Positions 16,383 to 29,100 of a stretch of DNA of 58,032 nt are shown piece after piece. Within the stretch, counting starts at the first letter, position 1. Every line of letters begins with the position of its first letter. The DNA lies in contig CAJVPP010000046.1 of NCBI GenBank assembly GCA_910592005.1, positions 1 through 58,032 of the forward strand. The letters run 5' to 3'. The notes under the pieces were generated by a model, which did no database searches, was not told where the DNA came from, and saw only the letters and a list, made by a program, of their open reading frames with translations. This stretch comes from Funneliformis mosseae (Eukaryota > Glomeromycota > Glomeromycetes > Glomerales > Glomeraceae). The position numbers and the translations under genes are program-made.

Positions 16383-16538
16383 AAAAAAAATCCCTTGAAA
16401 AGAAGACCCAAAAACATATAAAGAATTTTAAAAACCTAATGATTCTACATATTTACTAAAGCACTCCAAAAGACTTAACCTTTTTTTTTTTTTTTCGTAA
16501 AAAAATAATAAAATACACGAAGAAATTTTTTTTTTTTT

Positions 16539-17120
16539 TTATATTTCATCCAAATTAATGACTCTACCACCCCTTGAAATGCTTGGAATTCCCTTAACGT
16601 TTCGCTTATCATTACCCTTGCCGATTTTGATGTCGGCGCAGTTTATGTACAATTCTTTGGTCACCTCGGCATCCCATCTGAATCTCAAAGTGCAACGTTC
16701 GCAGTTAACATTTGGTAATGTAACTTTTTCGCTAAAGTCACCGTTTTCATCGGCACATTTGTCTAATTTCTTGATATCTTTGAAATCGGTGTCTTTACCA
16801 GTGGTGGAGAGTTGAACGGTGCAGGTTCCACGGTGAGCAGCGGTAATCTTCCATTTGATCGGGATGATTTCACCGGCTTTGAATTCTGCTTTCACTGGAC
16901 CCTGAGCATTACCGGCACAAGGTTCATCCTTGGTTGGACCGTTAGTGACTGAAAACCCTTGAGTATCATCACCAGGCTTAAATCTGATGGGAGGATCAAC
17001 CATACGACCGTGAGCCGAAACTTGTCCAACAAGGACGATCAAGAGTGAGAAGACGAGAATGATTTGTTTAATAGAGAGAACACCCGCAGATTTTTTGGAT
17101 TGAGTAGAGAAATACATCAT
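16539..17120 (-). CDS. Small secreted LPMO-like copper protein (chitin-binding type 4-like)
   Basis: A single-exon gene for about 193 aa. An N-terminal hydrophobic segment (IILVFSLLIVLVGQ) ends in VSA, and predicted cleavage leaves a mature protein of about 157 aa starting HGRMVDPP. An N-terminal His right after the signal peptide is the hallmark of lytic polysaccharide monooxygenases. A second His in TAAHRGTC, near mature residue 60, could complete the copper histidine brace. Paired cysteines (CAG, GTC, KCADENG, NCERC, NCAD) suggest disulfides, and RFRWDAE near the C-terminus resembles the core strand of these proteins. I chose the Met at 17118-17120 because the upstream in-frame stretch is encoded by a poly-T tract and an ATT repeat, which look like 5' UTR; the next Met (17115) is equally possible. 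Likely extracellular, acting on chitin or a related polysaccharide. An X325/BIM1-type copper protein without oxidase activity is the main alternative. Confidence 0.8.
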   Translation of the reverse strand: MMYFSTQSKKSAGVLSIKQIILVFSLLIVLVGQVSAHGRMVDPPIRFKPGDDTQGFSVTNGPTKDEPCAGNAQGPVKAEFKAGEIIPIKWKITAAHRGTCTVQLSTTGKDTDFKDIKKLDKCADENGDFSEKVTLPNVNCERCTLRFRWDAEVTKELYINCADIKIGKGNDKRNVKGIPSISRGGRVINLDEI

Positions 17121-17156
17121 TATTATTATTATTATTATTTTGGAGAAATGTTTTTT
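17121..17156. repeat. (ATT)n tract in 5' UTR
   Basis: A trinucleotide TTA/ATT run followed by a T run directly upstream of the chosen start of the LPMO-like gene. Read in frame it would encode poly-Ile and poly-Lys, which argues that the longer ORF start at 17180 is not used. Confidence 0.7.
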
Positions 17157-17396
17157 TTTTTTATAAGATTTGACTGGCAAATATATAAATTTTTTTTTAC
17201 GAAAAATAGTTTTCTTTTTTTTTTTTTTTTTTTGTCTTTGAAGCGCGGCTCCTAAAAGACAGATATAGGGAGTAATTTTACAAGAGGGGTTTTTAAATTT
17301 TTCTTTATTATGGGTTATTCCTTTCGCGGGATTTTCTTATCAAAAGAAAACTAAAAGCTGTCGGAATGAGGTTTTTGGAGGGAGAAGATGGGATGC

Positions 17397-17407
17397 GTTT
17401 ATATAGA
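17397..17407 (-). promoter_or_regulatory. Candidate TATA box of the LPMO-like gene
   Basis: Read on the minus strand this gives CTATATAAAC, about 280 bases upstream of the chosen start codon. No other TATA-like word in that promoter is as good. Position and match are seen; function is inferred. Confidence 0.4.
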
Positions 17408-20400
17408 AATTTCTTTCCCCTTCAATTTCATTTGTGACCTCACATAACGGTTTAATACCTGAAATCTGTTTTGAGTTTTTTGTTTTCATGTTTACCAAAT
17501 ATGTAATTTAATGTTCCTTGTCTTTACACCTTTGTTTATTTCGTTTTTGGTAGTTTGCATTTAAATTTCTAATATAAAGTTATATTGTTTATGGATAATA
17601 TAGGAAAAGTCTCTTTGTTGATGATCAATTTTCGGTTTCTGCAACGTGACACCAAAAATTTGAAACACAAAAAAAAAAAACCAAACAACTAATTTCTTTG
17701 AATTGTATCGTTTCGAGATACGAAACAAAGAGACACTCATACATGTCTTTCGCGTTAAAAAAGAAAAAAAAAAACTCCAAGGAAAATCCCACTTAAAACA
17801 AAAGGATGAATTCCAGTCCGGATGCCGAAAAAATTTCCGATAACCACATGATCTATACATTATAATCAATTAACCAATTTCTGTTTGTTAAACTATAATT
17901 AGATCTCACAAATGGCGTAATGATACACATGATGACCAAAAAGCGTTATTATAACCATAATTCATTTAAAAAAAAAAATTCTTTTTTTTTTTTTTTTTTT
18001 TTTCTTCAAGTTTGGAAATCTTGTAGCTTAGCGCCCTTTTTTTTTTTCATTTTTTTTTCAGCTTTAGAAAGTTCCAAAAAAAAAAAAAAATGAATTTGTC
18101 ATCCAAAAACGAAAAAAACTCGGAAGATTCGGTATCCTCCTTTTTTCTTTGATTCGTTTATGACAAATTGAAAAAAAAAAAAGATTCAACGCTAAAGGTT
18201 TCTTTAGGAGTTTTCAACGTATTACACTTCAATCACAAATGTATAAAAGGCAAATTATGTTGATTATCTTGGCCATCATTATTAATCATCATGATCATTA
18301 ATTTAACGCGAAGGAACGTCTATTCCTTAAAAGTGGTACAAGAACATCGTCAGCGGCGTACAAAGATTTCCCGCTCAAATTCGTTCCCCATTGTTCTAAT
18401 TTAAAAGTTGGAACACGACTGCAAAGTTAATGGATTTGTTTAACAAATCAAATCAATTTCTTCTACACTGCATTATATCTGCAAAAGAATAAATTTTATT
18501 ATGAAATCTGTCGGAAGTTTAGTTTATCATAGGAAAAGGTGAGAACAGGTTAACCACAAATGGTAATTACAAATACACCAAGTGCACAGGTAAAGAGGCT
18601 TTACAAATTTCGAAATCTAACATCATAATATCATATACATATACATACATACATATAATAAAGGAGAAATTTTTTAGAAAAAAAGGGAATAAAAAAAGAA
18701 TAAAGGCTAAAAATCGGAATTAGTAGTTACATTCGGTGCGCTTCAATCATGCAATCATTTTTTTTTTTCTTGTGATTCTTTTTTTAACAAAGATCGTCGG
18801 AGATCATCTTGTGTAAATCACAAGCTCAGAATTTGCTATTTTTTTTTTTGAAAAATCTCCAACATTCCGTGCAAAACCACCATTCAGCGAACGGACTAGT
18901 TCACCTTCCACAATCTCTGAGAGATAAAACGGGTATTTTTGCAAAGTTAATGATGATAGCGTGATTGATCATCAGATGGATTTGTTTCCCCAAAAAATGA
19001 TGTTCCCTGCAAGGGCTAACACTACAAATTGATAAAAGCTTATTTCTATACAGACAAATAAAGTTTCGTTGTCGGATATTATTCACTTTTCGTGCATTAG
19101 GTAAGTAACGTGGTCATACGAATCATCGATAGACTTGACGAATTAATTAAATGAAATGATTTTCTGTTGAAGCCGCAGCGTTCAAGATATGTAGGAGGTA
19201 ATTTTTGATGTTTCGAGTGTCTGATGAGTCATCAAACGTTTGTCTTGGCTCAAATATTAATCGCACGAATGGGAAATCGCGGGTGTTTTTTTTTCTCTTT
19301 TTTTTTTGGAGTAGAGCCTAATAATAATCACCTTTTGGTGAAGGTAGGTGATATTTGAGCACTGTTTGAGAACATCACACAGATTTATTATTCCCTTTAA
19401 GTACAAATATTACCCTGTGCTTACCGTATGGACATGTTCAATATCCTGATATATCTATCCTAAATTCACAATATTGTTCTTGTTTTCTATTTTTTTTTCC
19501 TTTTTCTTTTTATTCCGATTCCCACGTTTAAATTGTTCTTATGTGTTTTGTTTATATTAAATAAACTCCAAAATAGTTTCATGCAAACATCATCAAATTA
19601 AAAGGTTTATTTGATTATCCATTCCATCCTGGAATTACTTTTTCTGGATCCGCTTACGATATGATCATACAATGTCGAATAATTTGTGTATTGTACATCT
19701 TTATTTTTGATTTCTCGTAGAGAAAGTAAAAAAGTAATACTAAGGTTTAATTTAAAAAAAAAAAAAAATCTTGTCCCGGATTGGAAGGTCGTCTCACAAT
19801 GATTATTATATAGTTGGTTTCAACAATAAGAGGAAATTGATATATCTTATTGTAAGACGTCACATTATGAGGATCTTTTTTCTCTTAAAAGCGAGGATTC
19901 TTCGATCACCTGATTTCTTGGCCCAAGGGCTGTGTACGTCGACGATCAAGGGACACTTGATTGGTTTCAAGAACAAAAAAAAAAAAATTATTTTCATTGA
20001 AGAAAATTTTAGATTAATAATAATAATAAAGGCAATGGGTGAAAAAAAAAAAAAAAAAAAAATTTCTATTTTCAAAGAACGTTAAATGTCTGACATTCAA
20101 GGGGGTGGGGGTACAAAGAAAATATCAGCCGCATGATGAAATGTTTTCATTAAAAAAAAAAAAAAAAATTTAACATGAAACGATTTTGAGAATCGAAAAT
20201 TGCGACGCAGACATTATTATTACCACCTCAATGACCCTCGGGGAAGGAGGAAAAAAAAAAGAGACGGACGAACAGAAATTCCATTCTTTTCAAGAATGAC
20301 ACCAAATTTGGTTTAACCTGTGGCTAATTGTGGCTGTGGAACGCACAATGACCATTGTTTTTTAAGAATAGAAGGGGCTGATTAGCTCATTATTACCTTA

Positions 20401-21917
20401 ACCAAATAATAAAATAATAATCATTATTTCCGCCACCGATGCCACAATGACAAATTAGTTATTGAATCAAATCTGGAACATACGAGAGGTGAACAGAGGA
20501 AAAAGTAATTTCTAATCAGCAACTTATTTTTCTTATTTTTTTTTTGAGGTATAAAAAGTGTAAGAAAACATCTATCTTTCAATTAAATGAAAAAACTAGA
20601 TTTAAATGAATTTGCTTTTACTCGCAAATGATTTGAAATCAATGCAGTTTCTTGATTTAGTAAGAAATTCCTCACCGGAATAAATTTGATTCATTTTAAG
20701 AATGGCTCATTGATTGGTGATTAATTGATTTCTAATAATGAATGTTGTAAATGATCCATAAAAAAAAATAAAAATAAAAATAAAAATAAAATAAAATAAA
20801 AAACGCCAATTTAATATTGCTGCGCCACCCCGAACAAAAATAAAGAAAAAAAAAATAAAATAACGCTTACACCCGATATGTACTTGATAAGAAAGCGTGG
20901 ACCCCAATTAAAGAAATATAGAGGAGTACAATATCCGTAATTCATCTTTTGTGTTGATTTATTAAATATATTGTATTGACCAAAAGCAATTATTACAACT
21001 TAGGATTAGGATGAGAAAAATTGAGTCGCAACATAAATTTTTAAAATTGAGATGTTTACTTCTCAATAAGTGAAAGAAGGGAATGTGTGATATCGAACAC
21101 TCCTGTATGGGAGCAAGAAAACCTGGTGATGATGTGAGAATCTCGCGACCTCAAAATGAGTCTCACGTGACGCCCAAATACTGAAATAAATCGCTAAAAA
21201 GAGATGTGAAAAAGGAAAATTTCCAAAAATGTGATAACATATTTCATTTAAGGATCACATATATTCCCCAGTGTTTGGTTATTGTAAAGTATGTACATTC
21301 AACTTGAAAAAAAATTTTTTGGACCCTTTTTGATGTGACTATTGATGTGACATGAGGAGATATCCATTTAAAACGATGAATATTTCATCAATTCAAAAGA
21401 AAAAAAAATGGATTTTTTTTTAAATTAATTAATTAAAGGACAATTCTTTTTTTTATACACATTGTTGTAATGGTCGTTTGATTCAATAGAAAATAAATTG
21501 TAATTGTTACGTGGGTATTTTTTAAGGCAAAGAATGTTTTTGAAGGAATAAACGATCAGTTCAGTTTAAAATGAAATAAATTGCTTGCAGGAAGTACCTT
21601 TGGTTCCGTTTCATTTTAACGGTGCATTACGAGGTTGATAATAATATGAAATCATTAACAATTGTCTTTACGACAAATTTCCGGCGTTTAATTTTTTTTT
21701 TTTTTTTAATAGTTTTAGAGAAAGGCACATGGAACCATATTTTTAGGGGATGGAGACCTATTTCCATTTTTCGCACTACCATACATAGGCTTTGACTGAT
21801 CCCTCACGGTAATTTTGGAAATTTTTTTTTTTTAATTTAACTATTGAAAATTAAAATAACTACTTGATAACCATAAAAAGAATTTACCATTATTTAATGT
21901 GATACACTAAAATCTTT

Positions 21918-21922
<5 letters not shown>

Positions 21923-21953
<31 letters not shown>
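21923..21953 (+). repeat. Homopolymer, 31 A
   Basis: The longest mononucleotide run seen in the window, about 500 bases upstream of the HMG-box gene. It would act as a stiff, nucleosome-disfavouring tract. Confidence 0.9.
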
Positions 21954-21958
<5 letters not shown>

Positions 21959-21970
21959 GTTTAATTTAAT

Positions 21971-21996
21971 AAAAAAAAAAAAATTTTTTTTTTTTT
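21971..21996. repeat. A13/T13 perfect palindrome
   Basis: Thirteen A followed directly by thirteen T form a perfect 26-base palindrome just upstream of the HMG-box gene's TATA box. Confidence 0.85.
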
Positions 21997-22043
21997 ACAC
22001 AACTTAAAAAAAAAAAAAACTTATATCCGTGTAACAGTTTAAA

Positions 22044-22055
22044 CTATATATAAAG
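22044..22055 (+). promoter_or_regulatory. Candidate TATA box of the HMG-box gene
   Basis: CTATATATAAAG, about 400 bases before the ATG at 22453. It is followed by a pyrimidine-rich stretch and a CA repeat, consistent with a long 5' UTR or a downstream start site. Confidence 0.45.
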
Positions 22056-22414
22056 GTGGGAAAAGTTTTCCAATTGACCTTTCATGGACATTTCGAGAAA
22101 AAAATAATTTTCAATCCACCTAAATACAATCCTTCTCTTGGGACGGAAACACCCACTTTATTCTTTACTATCAGAGAACATATAACCAACCCCCGTTTGC
22201 CAAGGACAAACTTCCCTTTTTTTTACTATTAGTGATTTTGGTGGAGAATTTACCGTTCCAATACTCCACTTAAATTTACTAATAAAAAAAAATTTTTTTT
22301 TATTTAAATCTATCTTTATTATTTACATTCTTTTTTTTGTAATTTTTTTTTTTTTTTATCTAAAAAAATTTTATTTGTTTTTTTGTATCTTTTTTTAACC
22401 TCTTCTCAACAAAC

Positions 22415-22429
22415 ACACACACACACACG
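22415..22429 (+). repeat. (AC)n microsatellite in 5' UTR
   Basis: A short perfect CA/AC run followed by an A run, ending a few bases before the HMG-box gene start codon. Confidence 0.75.
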
Positions 22430-22452
22430 AAAAAAAAAATTAAAATTTAAAA

Positions 22453-24075
22453 ATGGATGTGGAAGCGAGAAGGAAATTCTGTGGCTTACTTATGTTTGAC
22501 ATCCCAACAATTTCTGTCAAATCACCGACGTCAAGAAACAACGATATTATCATTAATAACATGTCAACGCAGGAAGTTGACCCTTCCTCGTTAAATCACA
22601 ATCCTCTCTATGAATCCTCTCGTAATGCAGGTTCATTGATGAATTCAATAGATCATCAATTCATTATACAAGATGGTTTCTCGCAAATTGGCGACTTTTC
22701 TACCACCACGCGCGCTTTAGCAGCGGGTGCAGCAGCTGGTGACGACCCAACAAATCAAGGAACCCTTGATTCTTCAAATGCAACGGATGGAGACACAAAG
22801 TCACAACCTCCAAAAAGGACTCCTAGACCACCAAACGCCTTCATCCTTTACAGAAGAGCGAAACAACCGGCCATCATAGCATCTCAAAGAAGTTTGACGA
22901 ACGCCGAAGTATCAAGGACTATTTCAGATATGTGGCGTAAGGAACCAGAAGAGACACGGTTAGAATGGGAAAGATATGCTGATCGGAAGAAACTTGAGCA
23001 CATGCAAACGTATCCAAATTATGTGTACAGACCCAACAAGAACAAGTCCAAGGTCGATAAAAGAAGGCAGAATCGAAGACAGAACACAAAAGATTCAACG
23101 AATGCTTCAAATGACCCTTCCAACTCAGAAAATAAAACTACGGGCACCAGTGCGATCACTCGAAGAAAGTCAACAAAGACCGCAAGTAGGCTACCTTCTA
23201 AATTGGACATGCCTTTATCAATGAACATTGGAATGACCGGGTTCAATATGCAACAACAATCCCCCTCAATCTCACCTATGAATCAACATCCACCTTCCGC
23301 AATTTCGACTTCACGTACCGATACCATGAACTCAACTTCCTCGTACACCACAATACTTCCGAGTCCTGAGATTCCTTTGTTGACCTCTCATTTTACGGAT
23401 AGCCCTGAAGATTACGTTACTTCGCAATCCCAGTTCACCCCATTAACCCCGGACACCCCGCTCACCCCCATTTCAACTCCTGAACAAATGCAAATACGCG
23501 AACACGACTTCAAAATCCGTCAACAACAACAGTTCCAAAATAGTATATTGCGTTTCGTCCCTGAAGAAGAATTGAATGTATATCAACAACAACAGCATCA
23601 TCAACAACAACAACAGCATCATCATCATCAACAACAACATCATCATCAGCAACAACATCATCATCCGGGAAACGTTCCGCAATTCTCCTTTCAGTCCATA
23701 AATGGATTAGCTTCTTTCCATCATCATCCCACGAATGGTTTTTCTCATCAAACGGTCGACCCGTTGGAATTTTGCCTCGTCCCTGACGTTGCACAACAAC
23801 AGCAGCAAATGATGGCCGAGTTTATGCTTCATCATGAGCCACATCACATCACCCCTACGTCAACTGTTCCATCTTCAAATAATGGTTCCATCCATCCCGC
23901 TTCATCGATTCCTGTTCAGTATTATTCTAGCGGATCGAATGCGGCTGCTGCGCTCACCGGTAATCCTTCATTTACCGAAATGCTCGGGTTCGAATTCCAA
24001 AATTTTTTGGGCGAGAATCACCATCATAATGGTAATGGTCTTGACGTCAATGCTTCAGATCACTACCTTCAATGA
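22453..24075 (+). CDS. HMG-box transcription factor (MATA_HMG type)
   Basis: A single-exon gene for 540 aa. One HMG box spans about residues 122-195. It begins with RTPRPPNAFILYRR, continues with LTNAEVSRTISDMWR and ends around HMQTYPNYVYRPNK, which are the hallmarks of the sequence-specific MATA_HMG class (fungal MAT and Ste11-like proteins). A basic KNKSKVDKRRQNRR tail follows and may be a nuclear localisation signal. The C-terminal half is low complexity: a proline/threonine-rich stretch near residue 320, then long Gln/His tracts (about residues 357-406) encoded by CAA/CAT repeats, typical of activation regions. Expected role: nuclear DNA-binding regulator, possibly of mating or development. 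Rhizophagus genomes are known to carry an expanded family of such HMG genes, so this need not be a mating-type locus gene. The Met at 22453 is the first in frame; another at residue 14 is possible. Confidence 0.9.
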   Translation: MDVEARRKFCGLLMFDIPTISVKSPTSRNNDIIINNMSTQEVDPSSLNHNPLYESSRNAGSLMNSIDHQFIIQDGFSQIGDFSTTTRALAAGAAAGDDPTNQGTLDSSNATDGDTKSQPPKRTPRPPNAFILYRRAKQPAIIASQRSLTNAEVSRTISDMWRKEPEETRLEWERYADRKKLEHMQTYPNYVYRPNKNKSKVDKRRQNRRQNTKDSTNASNDPSNSENKTTGTSAITRRKSTKTASRLPSKLDMPLSMNIGMTGFNMQQQSPSISPMNQHPPSAISTSRTDTMNSTSSYTTILPSPEIPLLTSHFTDSPEDYVTSQSQFTPLTPDTPLTPISTPEQMQIREHDFKIRQQQQFQNSILRFVPEEELNVYQQQQHHQQQQQHHHHQQQHHHQQQHHHPGNVPQFSFQSINGLASFHHHPTNGFSHQTVDPLEFCLVPDVAQQQQQMMAEFMLHHEPHHITPTSTVPSSNNGSIHPASSIPVQYYSSGSNAAAALTGNPSFTEMLGFEFQNFLGENHHHNGNGLDVNASDHYLQ

Positions 24076-24080
24076 AAAAT

Positions 24081-24101
24081 ATATATATATATATATATAT
24101 A
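24081..24101 (+). repeat. (AT)n microsatellite in 3' UTR
   Basis: A perfect AT dinucleotide run a few bases after the stop codon of the HMG-box gene. Confidence 0.75.
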
Positions 24102-26150
24102 ATATTTTTTTGCATATTCTTTATTGAGAAAGAAAGAAAAAAAGAAAACTAAAAAAAAAAAAAAACAACAAAAAGAAGAAAATATTTATTATTATTTATA
24201 TCCATAAAAAAAAAAAAAAAAACCATCAAATAAAAACAAAAAAAAAGGGTTCCTTTTTCTTTACAGTTGGATCGCTGATTTTGGGTTTAATTTCTATATT
24301 TTTTATTTATTCTTTTCTCTGGTATTTGGGTTAATTATATTTCTTTTTCTTTATGTACATTTTTTTTGTGTAACTTTTTGAATTTTTTTTCCTTTCCCCT
24401 TTCCCATTTCCCACTCTTCCCCCTTTTTTTAGTAAGTACTGGACATTTTTTTTTTTTAATCTTCTTTTTTATTTATTCAACAATTTCCTTTTTTTTTCTT
24501 TTTTTTTCTCTTCTCTTCTTTTTTTCTTTGTTCACTACTACTTTAGACGGCGGACTTAGAAAAAGAATGTACCATACAATTTGATTCGTTATTTATATAT
24601 ATATAAATATATACATTACAAACCTAACTTTACATACTCTTAAGTTCAAAGAGCCTTGTAATATCAATTGGGAATTTTATAAAGTGAAAAGAAAAAATGT
24701 GTACGGGTGGTAAGGTGTTAATTTTACTTTATATCATTTGGCGTCAATATAGCTCAATACCATTTTCCAAGAATTGATCTTTGTATAAAATTAGCGAAGC
24801 ACACAACACTACTAGTAGTTAAAAAAATTTGAAAAAGGAATTAGCAAACAGTAAATAGAATAGATATCGATTCTTATTTCTTTTATATTTATCCACAACA
24901 AAGTGCTTTTTTTTTCTAAAGCATATCATTTATCCTTTCTCACCCTTTCATCACAATCGCTCTCCTCTTTTTTTTTCTCTTTCAATAATTTCAATAATTT
25001 CATTTTTTTTATCTAATCAAAAAATGATCATAGACATTATAGGATAGGTTTTTATTAGTACATTTATAATTAATTAATTTTTTTCGCAATAGATAGATTT
25101 GTCCTGGTAAACATTTTTTTATTATTTTTCTTTAGATAAGAAAAAAATAAAATAAAAATTTTTTGGGGTTGTTGGTTATGTTCTCTACAAATATTATGAC
25201 TTCGAGAATTATTATTAGTGTTGTGTGCGTTTGCTAAGTTTGGTGAGAAAGTTAAAATCATTATGAGATGACACATCCGACATGCGCAGTTACACTGCGC
25301 ATGACAAGAACTGTCCCAATACAATAACAAAACAAATGAGACGAAAAAGGTGTATAACGTTTTGGATTATGACAATTTTATAAATAATCGTTGATTTTGG
25401 CTTATTTGGGTTTATTTTTTTTTAAAAGTTCAAAATGGAAACTCGCGTTTCAAACCATACTATTGTTCAATTATTGAAATTTACGTTTTGATTGTTCAAA
25501 TTGCGTTAGAATTCGGCAATCATCAGCAATCATTGACAATCATCCGAAATTATGACCAATTAAAATCCTTTGAAGATAAATGTTTCGTAAAAACCTGATT
25601 CAAAGTAACGTCTTTACTAAAACGATTATCCGAGCTAACAAATTGTTTTAGGAGTAAGGTTTCCAAACCCCGATTCGAATTTATTTCGCGCTTTATGTTT
25701 TTTTTATTTTTTTCTTAAAAATAAAATTTTACAATGGAAATACCGTTCATCGAATAGGCGATCTTGTGATTTTTCAGACATTTTTATCGTAAAAAATAAA
25801 TATTTTTCATCAATATATCTAAGAAACGTCTCGCTCGTAATCAAAGAATGGAAGCAAAGAATAATGTGATAAGTTCCCGAATTAATAAATACGGGCGGGT
25901 CATATAGATACCCAATTTTACAATTTATAAAGGAATATGTAGAATGCTGTTGTATTTAAATGTCCCGTCTAACATGTCCAATATATTTATATTTCCGCCG
26001 GACATTAAAAATCTAAGCCACATTTTTTTAATGCCACTTCCTTCTTTATTGACAAAAAATATTGTTAGAACTGAAATTAAAGTTAATAAATGTAATTTTT
26101 TTGTAAAAGAAGTATTAGAAGAAAATAAATGAAATAGATTTCCAAATAAA
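24102..26150. other. 3' flank of the HMG-box gene, no gene seen
   Basis: This 2-kb stretch starts with pyrimidine and A runs, which include likely poly(A) signals such as the AATAAA near 24226. It then shows ordinary AT-rich DNA without exons. Small ORFs at 24366-24584, 25070-25330 and 25944-26132 have no recognisable domain. It ends where the second extremely AT-rich block starts. Confidence 0.5.
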
Positions 26151-29100
26151 AATTCGACATTTTAAGAAATGTTTTAATTTTCTTAATAAAACAATGACAA
26201 AATAAAGAAAAGAAATTTTCCAATTAAATATAACTCAAAACTTAAACAAAAAGACCAGGTAAATTTAAAATATAATAATTTATAATTAATTGAAATTAAT
26301 TGAAATTATGCTAATATTTTTTTTATTTATAGTTCAGATTTTATATTATCACAACCTTCTTTTACTATCAAATTTTTCTCATAAATAATATCTTATTTGA
26401 ATTTATAGATAATTAAATTGTTCAATCTTTATCTAAAAAAGATTTTATATATAATTCTAAAGCAAAAATTATTTGAATTTTTAAATTCTTTTTAAAGCTA
26501 TTTAATTATCATACTCTTGATTGTTAAATTTTAAAACAAGCTATAAATAAATAAATATAATAATAGATATTATATTTAAAAGAATATTTAGTGCATTTAA
26601 TAAATACATAAATTAAAAAAAAAAAATAAGCAATTATTAAATTCAATTTTATTATCTTTAAAAAAAAAGTCATATATAAAAATTAGTTCTAAATAAAAAT
26701 CATTAAAGTAAATAAAAAAACATTAAAGTTTTTAAAAAGATATAATATATATAGTTATTATTAAGGATCTTTATTCTTTTTTAAGTCAAAATATTTTCAG
26801 ATTTAGCATTAATTCATTTTTATTTTTATTTTATCATTTCTTCCTTTTTTATTATAAAGATCCTATATTTCTTACATAAACGCAAAAAAATTTCAGTTTA
26901 ATTGTAAATTATTTTTGCATTATATATATTTTATATCTAAAAAAATTTAATAACTTTATAATTTGTTTTAATAGATGTAAATAACATTTTAATATAATAA
27001 TAAATAAAAAATTATTTTTAAATTATTTTCTTTTATTTATTTTTTAAATAATATTCTGTTATCTAATTCAGTCTAATAAAATATAAAATAAATTAGAATA
27101 ATGAAAATGTTATAACTAAATAAAGATGTGATATTTCTACTATTATTATTTTCAGTATATATTATATTTATAAAAATTATATATATTTAATATTTAATAT
27201 AACTTTCTATAATAGAAATAATTACTTAAATTCTAAAGGATACAAAATTAATTAAAATTTAATATATATTTTTTAAAAATTAACTTTTATTTTTTGATAA
27301 TTATTTCTTATATAATTAAATTACTTAACTTTAATCAGCTATTAGATAATTCTGATACTATTTTATAAAAATAAGTTTTTTAACTTTATTTATAAAAGAA
27401 ATTAAATATAATATATATAATTAAATACCTCTATTTTTATATTTTAAAAAAACTAATAAACTTCTTTTAAACTTTAATATATAAAATTTTTTATTTTTAA
27501 AATAATATTTATTAATTGTTATTAATAATTTTATTACAAAATTTAAAACTTAAAAGATTGTCTATTAAAAATAAAACTCTAAATTTAACCTAATAGATCA
27601 GATGATCTGACAGATTAATCTAAAAAATTTGAATTATATCAAATAAGATATCTGATCTTTTCTGATTTGAATTTTTTAATTAAAAATTTAAAATTTAATA
27701 TCTTAGTTAATATCAATTCATTTAAGATAAAAATAACTATCATTTAATTTATTATATTAAAATAAATCTAATAAGTTATAATATATTATTTATCAATCAA
27801 GATACTAAGATATTTCAAAAAACTATTTTTTAAATTTTTTTTTTGATACGATTTGTAACATCTAATCTAATACTTTAAGTTAGATTAAGTTAATTATTTG
27901 ATCTAATCCAACTTATTTAAAACTTTAATTAAGAAAATTTAACAATTTTCACAGATATTTTTTAAGTAATATAAAGTTTTTAATATTTAAAATAGCATTT
28001 TTTTGCTCAGAAGTAATTTTTTTTGCAAAAAACTATTATTATAAAAATAATATATGTAAATAAGTATAAAATTAACAAAATTTTTAAAAAATTTAAATAA
28101 AAAACTAATGTAATTTTGATTAGATAAATATTATAAATTATTATAAATAGCTTTATTTTATTATTTATATACTAATAATAACTGATTAATATTTTATAAA
28201 AAAATTATTTAATAATATTATTATTTCTTATATGGTGCTGAAAGTTTTAACTCAACAATGTTTCAAAATTTTTTGTGGATTTTATATCACATGATTAGTA
28301 ATTAACTAATGAAAAATAAAATATTAATCATTTTTTTTGTATATCATTTTAAAATCACAATAATTTGAACTGATATTATAATTAATTACCATAATATTAG
28401 CTCAAATTATCATAAATTTTAATCAATAATATATATTTCAAATTCAGAAAACCATATGAAAATCATCTAATTTTAAATACTTATAACTTTTTATATAGAA
28501 TTTATTTTGAAAAACTGATTGGTAATTTAATAGAGCTTATCTCAAAAAATAAAGTTATCAGTTTATTTTTTCTAAATTATACTTTTTTAAAGATTTTTAA
28601 GTATTACATTTATATTATTAAGTATAAACTTTCTATATCATATATTATAAATGACTTAATATATTATAATATGATGAAGTATATTATTAGATTTAATTTT
28701 AATTAGTTTAATATTTAAATTAGAAGAATTATATAATTAATTCTGCTTATTAAAATTTATGATCTTAGAATATTCTCTAAAGTCTAGGTCTATATATTTA
28801 TTATAATTAAATTAATCTACAATTATATATTGTAAAGTTAAAATAATATATTATATAACCTTACTAATAAAAAAAAATATTATTAGAAGAATTATAATAT
28901 AGTAAAATTAAAAAACAAATAATTAAACAAAAGATTATAATAGATAAATAATTAATAAGAAATATAATAGATAAATTATTAATCAAGATTATTTAACACT
29001 AATAATAAATTATTCAATAGGAATAAATTATATAATATAAATAATAAATTATATAATAAGTAATACTAAGATATTATAAAATATAAATGATTACATAATA

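Larger units (their letters stand above)
2501..16538. other. 14-kb gene desert of ordinary complexity
   Basis: Unlike the neighbouring AT block, this DNA contains regular CpG and mixed words, yet no convincing coding exon is visible on either strand. The longest ORF (9313-9735, plus, 140 aa) runs through homopolymers and has no recognisable domain. No tRNA or rRNA signature is seen. Contents worth noting are a 26-A run (5323-5348), a GC-rich patch (9541-9591), five CACGTG sites, and three exact TTGCGTCAT words plus a fourth core on the other strand. It lies upstream of the HMG-box gene and downstream of the minus-strand LPMO-like gene. It may be regulatory or hold non-coding transcripts, but that is inference. 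Confidence 0.5.
17410..22043. other. Intergenic region between the LPMO-like and HMG-box genes
   Basis: About 4.6 kb without a believable exon. ORFs at 17561-17869, 19771-20085 and 20707-20907 are made largely of homopolymer-encoded Lys, Phe or Ile and have no domain. It holds many A/T runs, including 31 A at 21923-21953 and an A13T13 palindrome at 21971-21996, a CACGTG at 21164-21169 and a perfect GATGAGTCATC (Gcn4/AP-1-type) site around 19223-19233. It probably contains divergent promoters for both flanking genes. Confidence 0.5.
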